From: Terfezia claveryi
Lineage: Eukaryota; Ascomycota; Pezizomycetes; Pezizales; Pezizaceae
DNA: 64,000 nucleotides
NCBI GenBank assembly: GCA_015179025.1
Contig: WHUX01000075.1
Coordinates: forward strand, 62,001 to 126,000
Direction: 5' to 3'
The notes under the pieces were generated by a model. It did no database searches, was not told the DNA's origin, and was given only the letters and a program-made list of their open reading frames with translations. Shown piece after piece: positions 33,004-42,624 of this stretch (its first letter is position 1; every line of letters begins with the position of its first letter). A program made the translations under genes and the position numbers.

Positions 33004-34202
33004 CTAGAGCCTCCAGCGACTAGAACAACGAAACAATAACAACACCCTTCTCATGACCTGCGATGCTAAAAACAACAACATCATGCTTCCGTTGGACTTG
33101 GCTTTCAAGGGTAGCACTGGTGGAACAGGGCAACCAGGTCCGGGGCATTCTCCTAGTCTTCGGCTGGTCTCCTCATCCCCCAGCCATTTCACCTTGTATT
33201 GCAGCCGGTCATACCGCCTCCTTGACCTCTTCGCCTTCAATTACCACGGGGGACGGTGGAGGGTGCTTCTGCCCAGCCTCAGGCCCCGCAGCCCAGGTAG
33301 GGGGTCGTCTGCTGCTGGCTCGATCTCTGATACGTGGACGACGGGGTGACGTTTCATATCCTTCGGGAATTTTAATCGATAAGCATGAGTACACTTGCCA
33401 ATACCTCATATGGACCCAGGGACTTGTGATCGAGCTTGCGGGATGCCGGTTCCGTTCCATCCACAAGTGACGACTGGATTCTCGATCAGACCCTCGTACG
33501 ACTCGATAGCTATACCTGGTCCCCAGGTTGGTACCAAGCTCGAGCCATTCGCATACTCTGCTTGCCTGGTTTGTGCATATGCCAGTCGGCGATCTCAGTT
33601 GCAAATTATTTGGCCGGGGCGTTCTCTTTTGCTTTCTGTAGGAATGCCAATGAGCTAACGAATCGGGGGTGCCAGCCATAGTTTGCCAGGAACGGTGAAG
33701 TCCTCAAGGTCTCGGAGAAGTAGTTGTTGGCCGCGAATTCGCAAGTGGCCAGCAGGGATACCCAGTTATTCTGCTGGTAGTTGGTATATGCCCTCAAGTA
33801 CCGTTTCATGATTGCGTTCATACTTTCCGATTAGCCATTAGTTTGGGGATGGTAAGCAGTTGAGAGCTCGATACCTAGTAGTTCGCATAATGCCTTCCAG
33901 AACTCCGAGACGTATTGGGGGCCTCGGTCAGAGACGATCGACACTGGGGGGCCGTGATAGCGAAAAACGTTGTTCAGGTAAAGGCTGGCCAGTTCCAGGC
34001 AGTACACGTATCGCGGGCATGGTACCACGTGTCTCATCTTTGTCAGTCGGTCCACTATCATCAAGATTGCGTCAAATCCCGAGTCTTCTGGCAATCCAGT
34101 TACGAAGTCCATTGTCAGGTGTTGCCAGGGTTGGTCAGGGATTCCCAAGGGCTTCAGAGTTCCGTAGGGTGCATGGCGCGTGGGTTTGGTTCTTTCAGGC
34201 AT
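33004..34202 (-). pseudogene. Decayed gypsy integrase and chromodomain, second family
   Basis: Minus strand. From 34202: integrase core with TMDFVTGLP (first Asp), SDRGPQYVSEFW (second Asp) and TAYHPQTNG. A TAA stop follows where the family usually has Gln (GQTE), after which SESMNAIMKRYLRAY continues in frame. A linker with GPYEVLE-like decayed sequence (SPWVHMRYWQVYSC, then a PEGYE block) and a Pro-rich stretch follow. After a frameshift comes RRRYDRLQYKVKWLGDEE, a chromodomain strand pair (about 33150-33210). It is distinct from the element at 5011-11787. Protease and reverse transcriptase are absent. Confidence 0.75.
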
Positions 34203-34212
34203 AGCAATTCCT

Positions 34213-34389
34213 GGATAGAGAACAGAAAAAAGAGTGCGAGAAAGGGAAGTATATATACAAGGAGGCTCGAGGAGCCAAGACTGATCGCTAAGGCCGACAA
34301 TGGTATAAACTTCCCGACGATAACGAGATAACGAGAGTTGTGCCAGAACCTGTCCGCTCTCAAAAAGCCAAGAAGCAACGGTTGTGACA
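34213..34389 (-). repeat. Decayed gypsy LTR fragment, right copy
   Basis: Partner of 32254-32453. It abuts the integrase relic directly, so everything from the primer site to the integrase is deleted. The outer boundary reads TGTCA on the minus strand. Confidence 0.65.
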
Positions 34390-37300
34390 TCAGTGAAAAG
34401 AGATGCAGGGCCCAGCGTCTACGCACCACGAGAAATGTGCGGTTAACCACCGCTTCCTCATGTGAAGCATCCGAACTCTGCCCGCGTGAGTCAAATTCTC
34501 GTGATGTCAAGGAATATTAGAATAGCTTTCCAATGATATGATATTGTTTCTCTATTGAATATTCGGTACATAGGTATGATATTGAAGTTTCAATGTAAAA
34601 ATTAGGGCTTGGACCACCTGCAAAGGTGGTCCCTCACCTCCTCCCGTCGTGCAATGGGATGGAGATTGTCTCTTTTCACCCTTGGGACACTGGCTCCGAA
34701 AGGCCTATGCCTACGGTAGGTTCTACGTTATACAGGGTAGGGAAAGGGAAGTGAGGGAAAGTGGGTTAGCGAGCAGCTTCTAGTATTCGTTGGGCCTTTT
34801 TTACTTCGGATTGGGCTTCTTTTTTTTTTTTTTTTTTTTTTGCCTCTTGTTTTCTTTTTTGTCTCTTGTTTTCTTTTTATATGCCTACCCATATGGTCTT
34901 TGGGTTTCGGCAGCCACTCGCTCTGGGAAGATAAGGGGTGCAAACATAAACTGTCCCTCCACCATTCACCGTCGACGGCCGGATCCGCTTTCCATGGCCA
35001 ACTGTTCTTCCTCTTATCTACCTTCCTGCTTGCCAGTGTTACACTCGTACCCTTCTCCGACTCCTTGAGACACCATCTCGACAGTGCTCCGGTACCGAAG
35101 GAGAATGTCGATTGGTACGTGTACCCGGACTTGGTATGGGTAGCGACCCGCCCTGGCTCTGTGCTTCCTGTTCTTTCTCACCCCCTGCTTGCCATTGCAA
35201 CACGCGAACCATTCTCCGACTCCTTGAGACACTATCGCAACAGTGCTCCGGTACCGAAGGAGAATGTCGATGGTTGCATGTTACCAGACTGGGGGTGAGT
35301 AGCGCTGACCAACGTCCCTGCTGGTCAGGATTTTTTTTTATAAGTATCTGTCAGGTCCTGCTGGTCAGTAGCGACGCCGAAAAAGGCGGGGAGAAGAGGA
35401 AGGTATCGGGTATCAAAAGGAAATATCAGGGGCGTAGGTTGGACATTGGGAACCCTTAGGCAAGGGGAGGGGCGGACACATATGTTAGCGCATCCGAATC
35501 CACAGATCTAGTTGTGTCGATGTGTTGTCAGTGTGGCCGTGGTGTTGACTGGTGATGAATGTGCTATGATTTTCTGTCTGTGTTCTGAGGTATGAACTGC
35601 AAGGAAAAAGACGAGGGGAGATCGAGAGGAATATATAGTCTCTCTGGTACTCTTTGAGTTTCAGGGTGTGGTGTTACGACGGTGGGATTTCGTGCCCGGC
35701 CGTTCGCAGATATGCGTGCGTGTCCCAGATCAGTGAATTGTTCCCGATAGTCTTGTATTACTTACGATAAGAACATAAACCGGCGAATCAATCACTGTAA
35801 CACGACTGACTCATACGAGAATTTGACTGCATTCTATTGAAAAAAAGCTCGAGGAGGAGGAGCCAATCATAGATTTGGGAGCACACGGGTGAGCTGGCGC
35901 ATCACAATTCGCTCCTGCAAACGCATGAATACAAAGTATTATATCCTAGACTCATGCCATTGCATTGTAATACAATTCCAAGTCTGAGTACTTAAGTGTG
36001 TCCGGCCAATACAGATACTGTAACCAAATTTAAACAGGAACCTTGATGCGCCTTGAAGGTTAGTACTTGTACAGAGCGTCATGAGGCCATGGATAGATGC
36101 ATTCATCGACGTATAGATGCACAGGAAAGGAGCAGCTATGTACATAAGTGGCAGAGTCGTTAGTCGTTAATTCTTGTACATAGATAATTATTTCATATAG
36201 ATATTTTATGACATGCCAGATTGCACAGTTTCAAGAATCCGTCAGCGAGTGGACATCACTCCCCGCATAAAGATAGAATCTAATACTTCTCATTCTGTTG
36301 GACGTATGGATCGCGAAGCCGGTTTGACAGTGAGCTCCCATCCAATATGCTCATTCTCAATAGATACCATAGGTAACCATACCGATTTACGCCTCCCCCA
36401 AGGGATTTATGATATCAAGATATCGCTTTTTATTTGCCTCACGGCTGGTCTGGTGTAAGATAACAGCACTATGGAGATCTACTGCCAGATATGGCATAAG
36501 AGCGGAATGTAACCTTCCATACTATCGTCACGCAGAGCTCTGCAGGAGCTATTTTGGCTTCTGTTTCATTACCAGTAAATTCCATGAGAGAGCTACCGTG
36601 GAACCTATCTCGTATCGGCCCAACAAAAGTCAAATAGAATGTGTAATCTCCAGTTCAGGCCAATGAAACATTACAATATATGACACTCACAATCTAGGTT
36701 TAAGTTATGTGTTACGACTATGTAGTACGATGGCCCTGATTTGACGATGTACAACTTTTGTCCATCTAGCTTATTACATGCATGGTTTAGGATGATGATT
36801 GCCATGACAGGCATGGGCACTATACCACCCCCAGCAGAAATAAAAATATCATGTGGATTGTAACACCCAATGCAAATGTCCGCGGCGCTACACAGCAACC
36901 AGTTGAGCTTGATACAATCTTACAGCTAACCCACAAAGAAACTATGATACTGACACTGACCCAGAGGTGTCTACCTGAACCATCGATATCACCTTTACCA
37001 AGTTTGGCATCGGAACTGCTAGGTTCGGATGCTGCACAAGAAGGAGATGCTACTGTCATAGCTACCTTTCAAACTGGTGGCCTATCTAGTCTAGCTACCG
37101 ATCTACAGGAACGAATTGAGGTCTATCGGGCAGAGAGAAACATATGTACAGGCAACTCGAAATCAAATTGAGCATGATGTTGCTGCTCGGGGTTCCGTTT
37201 GTAAAACACGGCTAAGTGGTATTTGTGTTTTGGGACCGAATATGAGTACAGTATTTATTTTAAAAAAAATTTAAAAAAAATAAAAAATTGTATGTGTTCT

Positions 37301-38080
37301 GTTGGAACCCCGCAACGATCGACCCAGGCTGAGAGTAAGCGGCTTCCTTGCCTTGTAGGGGCACAGAACATACATCTGATGAAGCAAGAGCATGGCCATC
37401 TTCAGGCGTCGACAACGCCTTCGTAATGAGGATGATACAGCACGTTGATCATGGTCTCCTTACTGGGACTGCATATGAGTGATGAGTATTCTAAAAAAAA
37501 ATTAAAAAAAAATAGCACGTTGATTGTCAGCAGATCATCACTGGTCGGAGTACTAGGGCCAAGAGTAGCGACAAGGGTCTACGGCCCAGAAATGCGGGGC
37601 AGCGCTAAGCAATAGCACTTCGTCCTCAAGTTTGACTACCCAGAGCCCAGAATTCAATGGAGAATCGGACAACGAATACTGGCCGACGGGATGTCGCGTA
37701 TGTCATCTGGTTAGCCGTTAGTCTGGTTGGCACAACTACGAGGGTGTTGTGCCAACCAGACTAGGTAGCCGTACCGCCGAGAGTGATACAGTTATAACTT
37801 AGGCTAGGGTACGGTACACTGCCACTTTGGGTAGTAAATCACTTTAGTTAGTCAAGTGCCACTTTCAGAGTCTTATGCCAAGCATGGACAAGGCTATAAC
37901 CCTAGGACACCATATCGACCTAGACTCCGATCAAAATCTGAAACCACTAAGTCACATCACAGACAATGGGGAGGTCATATTGGGATTTCATTATGCCAAA
38001 TCATCATGCGCATGAGAACTCACTAGAGGTGGCTAGAGACAGTGCCAAGATGAACTTGCAAGGGCCACTCTCTGTGTACT
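34390..38080. other. Gene-poor repeat-rich stretch
   Basis: No convincing gene. It contains a T-run (34820-34840), a diverged tandem duplication with a 159-bp period (about 35020-35119 and 35179-35278, both with CAGTGCTCCGGTACCGAAGG), A-rich tracts after GGGACCGAAT-like motifs (37232, 37466), and the hairpin at 37719. Frames at 36213-36458 and 36851-37171 lack motifs. Confidence 0.4.
37719..37763. repeat. Short palindromic hairpin, 18-bp perfect stem
   Basis: TAGTCTGGTTGGCACAAC, nine loop bases, then the exact complement. The same half-site occurs at about 25118 (with the loop sequence inverted after it), about 25178, and reversed at about 32287. It looks like a micro-element family rather than a terminator. 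Confidence 0.8.
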
Positions 38081-38703
38081 TGTATAACGATCCAGTTTAC
38101 TTACAGACATAGGTCGAGCTTATGCAGTAAAGGTGATATCCGGGCACAATGATACATACCACGCACACTGAGGTATAACGGTCCCCAGGTTATTGAGAAA
38201 GTGCACTAGGTATCCGAGCGCAAAAATAGGTGGATTATTCTGGAGGAAACATTGGCAAATGAGGATGAAGACACTGTACTAGCATTGGACATCGCCGAAT
38301 TGCAATTACATATGCAGTGGCAGCTGCCTGGTTATAGCTTCATCAACATAAACGATACAATTATCAAGGCGTTTAAGCAGACTGGTATTTCACTTTGTCC
38401 GACTGGTAATGATGACCATCAACTACATGTACGAGGGCTACCTAATCTTGTGGTGGGGCCATGGGAAAAAAAGTTGGAATCCGATGAAGAGATTGAATAA
38501 GTTGTTGCGGCTGAGGATGTGGTGGTTGAAACCGATGTAAATCCTTAGCATTACCTAGTGCACTTTCTCAATAAACTGGGGACCGTTATACCTCAGTGTG
38601 CGTGGTATCATTGTGCTCGGATACATACTGTATCACCCTTACTGCATAAGCTCGACCGTGATGTAATCTGACAAGGATCATTATACACCAGTGGATGCAG
38701 TAG
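38081..38703 (+). mobile_element. Pogo-like DNA element with long inverted arms, internally deleted
   Basis: Arms of about 135 bp (38081-38212 and 38552-38687, plus CCAGTGGATGC on the right only) are inverted copies: GAGGTATAACGGTCCCCAG, TTGAGAAAGTGCACTAGGTA and GGTCGAGCTTATGCAGTAA. The left outermost bases (GCATCCACTGG) are lost. The terminal and inner arm sequence is shared with the miniature element at 23905-24060. The interior keeps only a transposase tail. Confidence 0.78.
38252..38500 (+). pseudogene. C-terminal tail of a pogo-like (DDE_1) transposase
   Basis: The frame has no ATG at its start and ends at TAA. The segment YSFININDTIIKAFKQTGIS resembles the WxxIxxxTIxxSFKKCGIS block that closes pogo/Tc5-type transposases. 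The catalytic Asp residues are missing, so this is what is left after internal deletion. Confidence 0.5.
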
Positions 38704-38707
38704 TCTG

Positions 38708-39111
38708 TGTTGAAAAGCACGTGTGTTACACATATCCGCTTGCAGCGATGCCACACACGTAACTACAGCATATACCTGCTTTACCATACGTTATATGAAG
38801 CCACTCACGTAACAACAGCAATACCTGCTTGCTATTGCATTATACCTCTTCATGTATATATAGTGTTGGGGAAACACCCTTCTATGGGGTAGACGAGTGC
38901 ATAGATATATACCTGCACACACATATACGTTCGCACATATTCTCACGTACACATATCCACATACGTTATTCGCACATACGTGATACGCACGTACACTCAC
39001 ACACATACACATACACATTCCTTACGTACATATCTCAGGTGAAGTGGACCTTCGTTGGCCATTCATCTATCCACCGTTGCTAGTGTTGCTACCCATAACC
39101 TTGTTATTTCA
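38708..39111 (+). repeat. Copia-type LTR, left
   Basis: It starts TGTTGAAAAG and ends TTCA. The partner at 41101-41542 shares the start, GTTACACATA, CACTCACGTAAC, CATGTATATATAG, GGAACACCCTT, CAGGTGAAGTGGA and CCCATAACCTTGT. A CA-rich (ACATACAC) microsatellite sits at about 38910-39030. The LTRs are well diverged and there is no matching target duplication. Confidence 0.8.
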
Positions 39112-39113
39112 AC

Positions 39114-39127
39114 GTTATGAGCCCGGA
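39114..39127 (+). promoter_or_regulatory. Copia primer site, half initiator-tRNA type
   Basis: CGTTATGAGCCCGG follows the LTR. Its complement, CCGGGCTCATAACG, matches the anticodon arm of eukaryotic initiator tRNA-Met (CAT anticodon). Copia-type elements are known to prime from a half initiator tRNA. Confidence 0.55.
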
Positions 39128-39175
39128 GCAGGCTCGCGATAGATATTCACCTTCCGATTAAACCAACCCACAAAA

Positions 39176-40272
39176 ATGCAGAACACCGAAGCAGAGTTCA
39201 GCAGTGCTGCTACTTCTGGCACAGCTGCTACTTCCAGTGTACCTACGACCGGCAATGCAGCTACTACCAGTACAGCTTCGCAACCTTCCATATCCTCCTT
39301 CCTGTTGTCCAAAGACTTCCGCTCGGCTAAGGTAAAACTCAGCAACATTGAACCTCTCGCAGGGCAACACAATTACGAAGACTGGTCGTCGCAGATGGTA
39401 TTGTTTTTCGATGCCATAAATGTACTCAATATTGTTGTTAACTGAGCTACACCCACTTCCGATTCTTCTGCTGAAGAGCATGAAAGTTTCCAGACCTTAT
39501 CAAAACATGCTCTCCTAATACTTATCCAGGTAATTAACAAGCCGATTCTGAAGAAAGTCTCTAAGTATAGGTCACCCCATGCTATATGGAAATACCTGAA
39601 GAAACTTACTATAAGGACACGGCTATCTCCTTTATTCATCAAATAGCTGGTTTATGCCTCCTCTTCTCACAAGTAGAGAAAGTTAAATTAGTGTCGGAAT
39701 TTATGGATAAGTTTGAAGATCATTGGGTTAGAGTTCTTGAGATGTCTGCTGGCACTGATACATATAGGCAAAAGTTTAGGGCATTCCTGGAGGAGGACTT
39801 TGCTAAGAGGGACTTTCTTCTAGCTGCCTTAAGCCCCGTCTATCCAAATCCAGTGGACAATCTCACAACAAAATCCGACTTGAGTTCGCAGAAGTGAAAT
39901 ACCGGTTGTTGGGCCTCACTTCTAATAATCAGCTAGAAAACTCTCACCTACAAGGTGATATAGCTCTAGCTACGAACAAAAAGCGCAAATTTGATAAGGA
40001 CCGCAAGCAATCCGAGTCCACTAAGACTTGTAGCTATTGCCAAAAGCACGGAGGTAACTCCGCAGGCCATACCTGGCAGGAATGCCGGAAGCTCAAGCAA
40101 CACCAGAAGCAGAAGCAGGACAAAAGCTGAGAAGAACTCTCAGTCCACAATCTCTAACCAGCAGCAACGCTCTAATCAAGGCTTTGTTGCTGCTGCTTTT
40201 GTTTCTACTGATCTATCCAGAGAAATGGATATAGATCAGTCTAATGTCAGTACCTCTTCTTCTTATACCTGA
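39176..40272 (+). pseudogene. Decayed copia gag
   Basis: From ATG 39176: a Ser/Thr-rich start, then KLSNIEPLAGQHNYEDWSSQ, the entry of copia-type Gag (UBN2 family). A stop stands at 39443, and frames change near 39600 (IWKYLKK to TYYKDTA) and near 39895. A zinc-knuckle-like CSYCQKHGGNSAGHTWQEC closes the core. A further frame shift lies before the Gln/Ser tail. The pol gene is absent before the right LTR. Confidence 0.75.
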
Positions 40273-40335
40273 AATTTGACACACGTGCAACGACTCATAT
40301 GACATCTTATATATGACGGTTTGAGCATGTTAAGC

Positions 40336-40542
40336 CAAATAACGGAGTTGTACAGTAAAAGTAGGAAAGGATAACATCCTTTCCGTGGAAGGAATCGGTT
40401 CTGTTTTTTTGAACTGCATTTTTGTGGATAGATATTCACCGAACGATCCAACAAATCCACAAAAATGCAGTTCAATAAAACAGAACCGATTCCTTCCACG
40501 GAAAAGGTGTTATCCCTCCTACTTTTACAACTCCGTTATTTG
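40336..40542. repeat. Fold-back inverted repeat made of a copia gag start
   Basis: Arms 40336-40428 and 40456-40542 are inverted copies with few indels, around a 27-bp loop. The loop and right arm reproduce a copia leader (TAGATATTCACC ... CCACAAAAATGCAG), as at 39150-39180, and the first codons of a different gag. The left arm is that gag start inverted. Confidence 0.9.
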
Positions 40543-40683
40543 ACCACCTGAACCGGCTCTTAATTAAATCTTCCGTTAAGCCTGCTTAGTAACATCGAAA
40601 TCATACTTTTCAGCATTCAAGCTACAATTCACTCAGCGGAGAGTGTTACTGAACCACATTTGGGGGATCATAGAGCGGCCCTT

Positions 40684-40766
40684 ACAGGTGCTGAAGGAGC
40701 TTCCGGGAGATGACATAATATGCCCCATACAGGTGCTGAAGGGGCTTCCGGGAGATGACATGATAT
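40684..40766 (+). repeat. 46-bp tandem repeat, two copies
   Basis: ACAGGTGCTGAAGG(A/G)GCTT, then CCGGGAGATGACAT, occurs twice in a row between the copia gag relic and its right LTR. A minus-strand frame runs through it but has no motif I recognise. Confidence 0.8.
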
Positions 40767-41100
40767 TAGAGCTGTTGGAGGAGGTGTTGGGTGTTTATGA
40801 AAGATATTTGTTTCCCGCTGCTGGTTTCTTCCATCCAGGAAACCAGTCGCTCTACATATTCCTTCATCCAATTTCGAATTCGAGTGGCTTTTTGCCTTTC
40901 AGATGTTATTGATAGTTGATGCTGCAATGTTGGGCGATCTTGTGATATTGTGTCGATGTTGTGTCGTGATGCTTTGTTGTGATGTTGACTAAAGTGCCAA
41001 TTTAATTTCAATTATCTCGTTAAGGGACTTTTGAGGTTCAATTAAGTTACAATTAAGACTCTGACGAGGCCAAGATGCCAAGGCGATTCGTAATTGACAT

Positions 41101-41542
41101 TGTTGATAAGTACGTGAGTTACACATACCAGGTTACACCATACCATGTGCTTTCACGAGCTCACTGGCTAGTGGTCGCCACTCACGTAACTACAGCACAA
41201 TACGGTATCACCAGAATACCTTGCGATATCTCCTTCATAGACATTCATGTATATATAGAGTGTTGAGGAACACCCTTCATTGGGTAACTAATAAACTAAA
41301 CGAACTAAGGAAGCTATAATTGAGCTTCTCACATACATTCGCACACGCACTCGCATACATTCGTACACGTACATGCACTCACATACATTCGCACACGTAC
41401 ATACATACTCATACATACTTACGTATCTTCGTGTAGACACATACACATATACATACGGATCCTTACAGGTGAAGTGGATCTTCGTTGACCATTATCTATC
41501 TATCCGCTCGCTAGTGTTGCTGCCCATAACCTTGTCGTCCCA
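41101..41542 (+). repeat. Copia-type LTR, right
   Basis: Starts TGTTGATAAG and ends CCCA; homologous to 38708-39111 but longer because its ACACGTACAT-type microsatellite differs. No target duplication flanks the pair, so recombination or decay at the ends is likely. Confidence 0.8.
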
Positions 41543-42620
41543 ATAGACATTAGCTTACGGAGTAGGTAAGTACTGTTAATGAAAATAATAATGAAAATAA
41601 CAATTGACCACCACTAATATGTCTGTCACTATTTAGCTAACTAGTATTGTTTCCATAGTAACGTTGCTAAGTAGCTGTCTGCATAACCCATGCTCGTGCT
41701 TAATGACAGAAAATACTCCTGTCACTGTCACTCATAAGTTATCATAAGGATGTAAACCAAAAAATAATACAATAACAGAGCTTATCAAAATGTCTGAGCA
41801 ACACCACTGCACGTTGGAAGAACAGCAATAACATAATTTATCAGAGAGAAAAAGAGTACGCTATACTTACGAGCTCCAACTGAAGCATATACAACTGTGT
41901 ATACAAAACAATAATCACTATATCGATAGCGGTATTTTGATATTTTTGTTGCAAGTATTTTTATTATTGTGCAAGAGAAGATAACTAGATAGGTCGCCCT
42001 ATTATACATAACGACGTGCTTAATGACTAACCAGGATGTGCAAATTTTATCTATTAACGTTGATTTACACTGATGCATATGGCACCTGACAATTGGAAAG
42101 TATGCACCCACTTTAAGAACTGTAAGTAAGGGTTTTACTTCATAAGTAATTCGGGGTTATGAAGGCCAAAACAAACCTGGTCACCGCGTGGTGAACATGG
42201 ACATGGGTATCATATCAATGCTCAAGTATAAGGGAATATGGAGAAATCTCAAAATGGAATGTACAGTATATTCCCCGGATTTATAGGCAAATACTTGGAA
42301 GCGAGATGCATCCAGGTACAGAAAACGATTTATCTGAGATTTCTGAACTGCAAAGGACTAACTACTGTAGCACGAAAGGGCGAGCATGGGGAATTTCTGA
42401 GGTGTTTATAGGGAACCTATAGGGAAGATGTGACTCGAATTTGAAGCAATTGATCCCTATCCCTAGTCATTGTGAATGGGAAAGGAAAGGATGATGAAGT
42501 ATCGTCTGTGTTAAACTTCCTGCTTGCCTTGCGGGTAGGAATCGCAGGCCTGGTAGGGGCACAGAAAGACAATGGTGACTTTTCTAATCCGATCAGTTTC
42601 ACTTTTGTTACTGATTATGT
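41543..42620. other. Spacer between copia relic and GH35 pseudogene
   Basis: AT-rich. Frames at 41785-42111 and 42472-42657 are short; the end of the latter already belongs to the GH35 relic. No other gene seen. Confidence 0.4.
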
Positions 42621-42624
42621 GGCG

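Noticed and set aside
37185..37313. Possible mini-element with GGGGTTCC / GGAACCCC ends around an A-rich core
   Set aside because: Inverted match beyond eight bases is weak and no target duplication is visible.
41785..42111. 108-residue minus-strand frame next to the copia LTR
   Set aside because: AT-rich, hydrophobic by composition only, no conserved segment.
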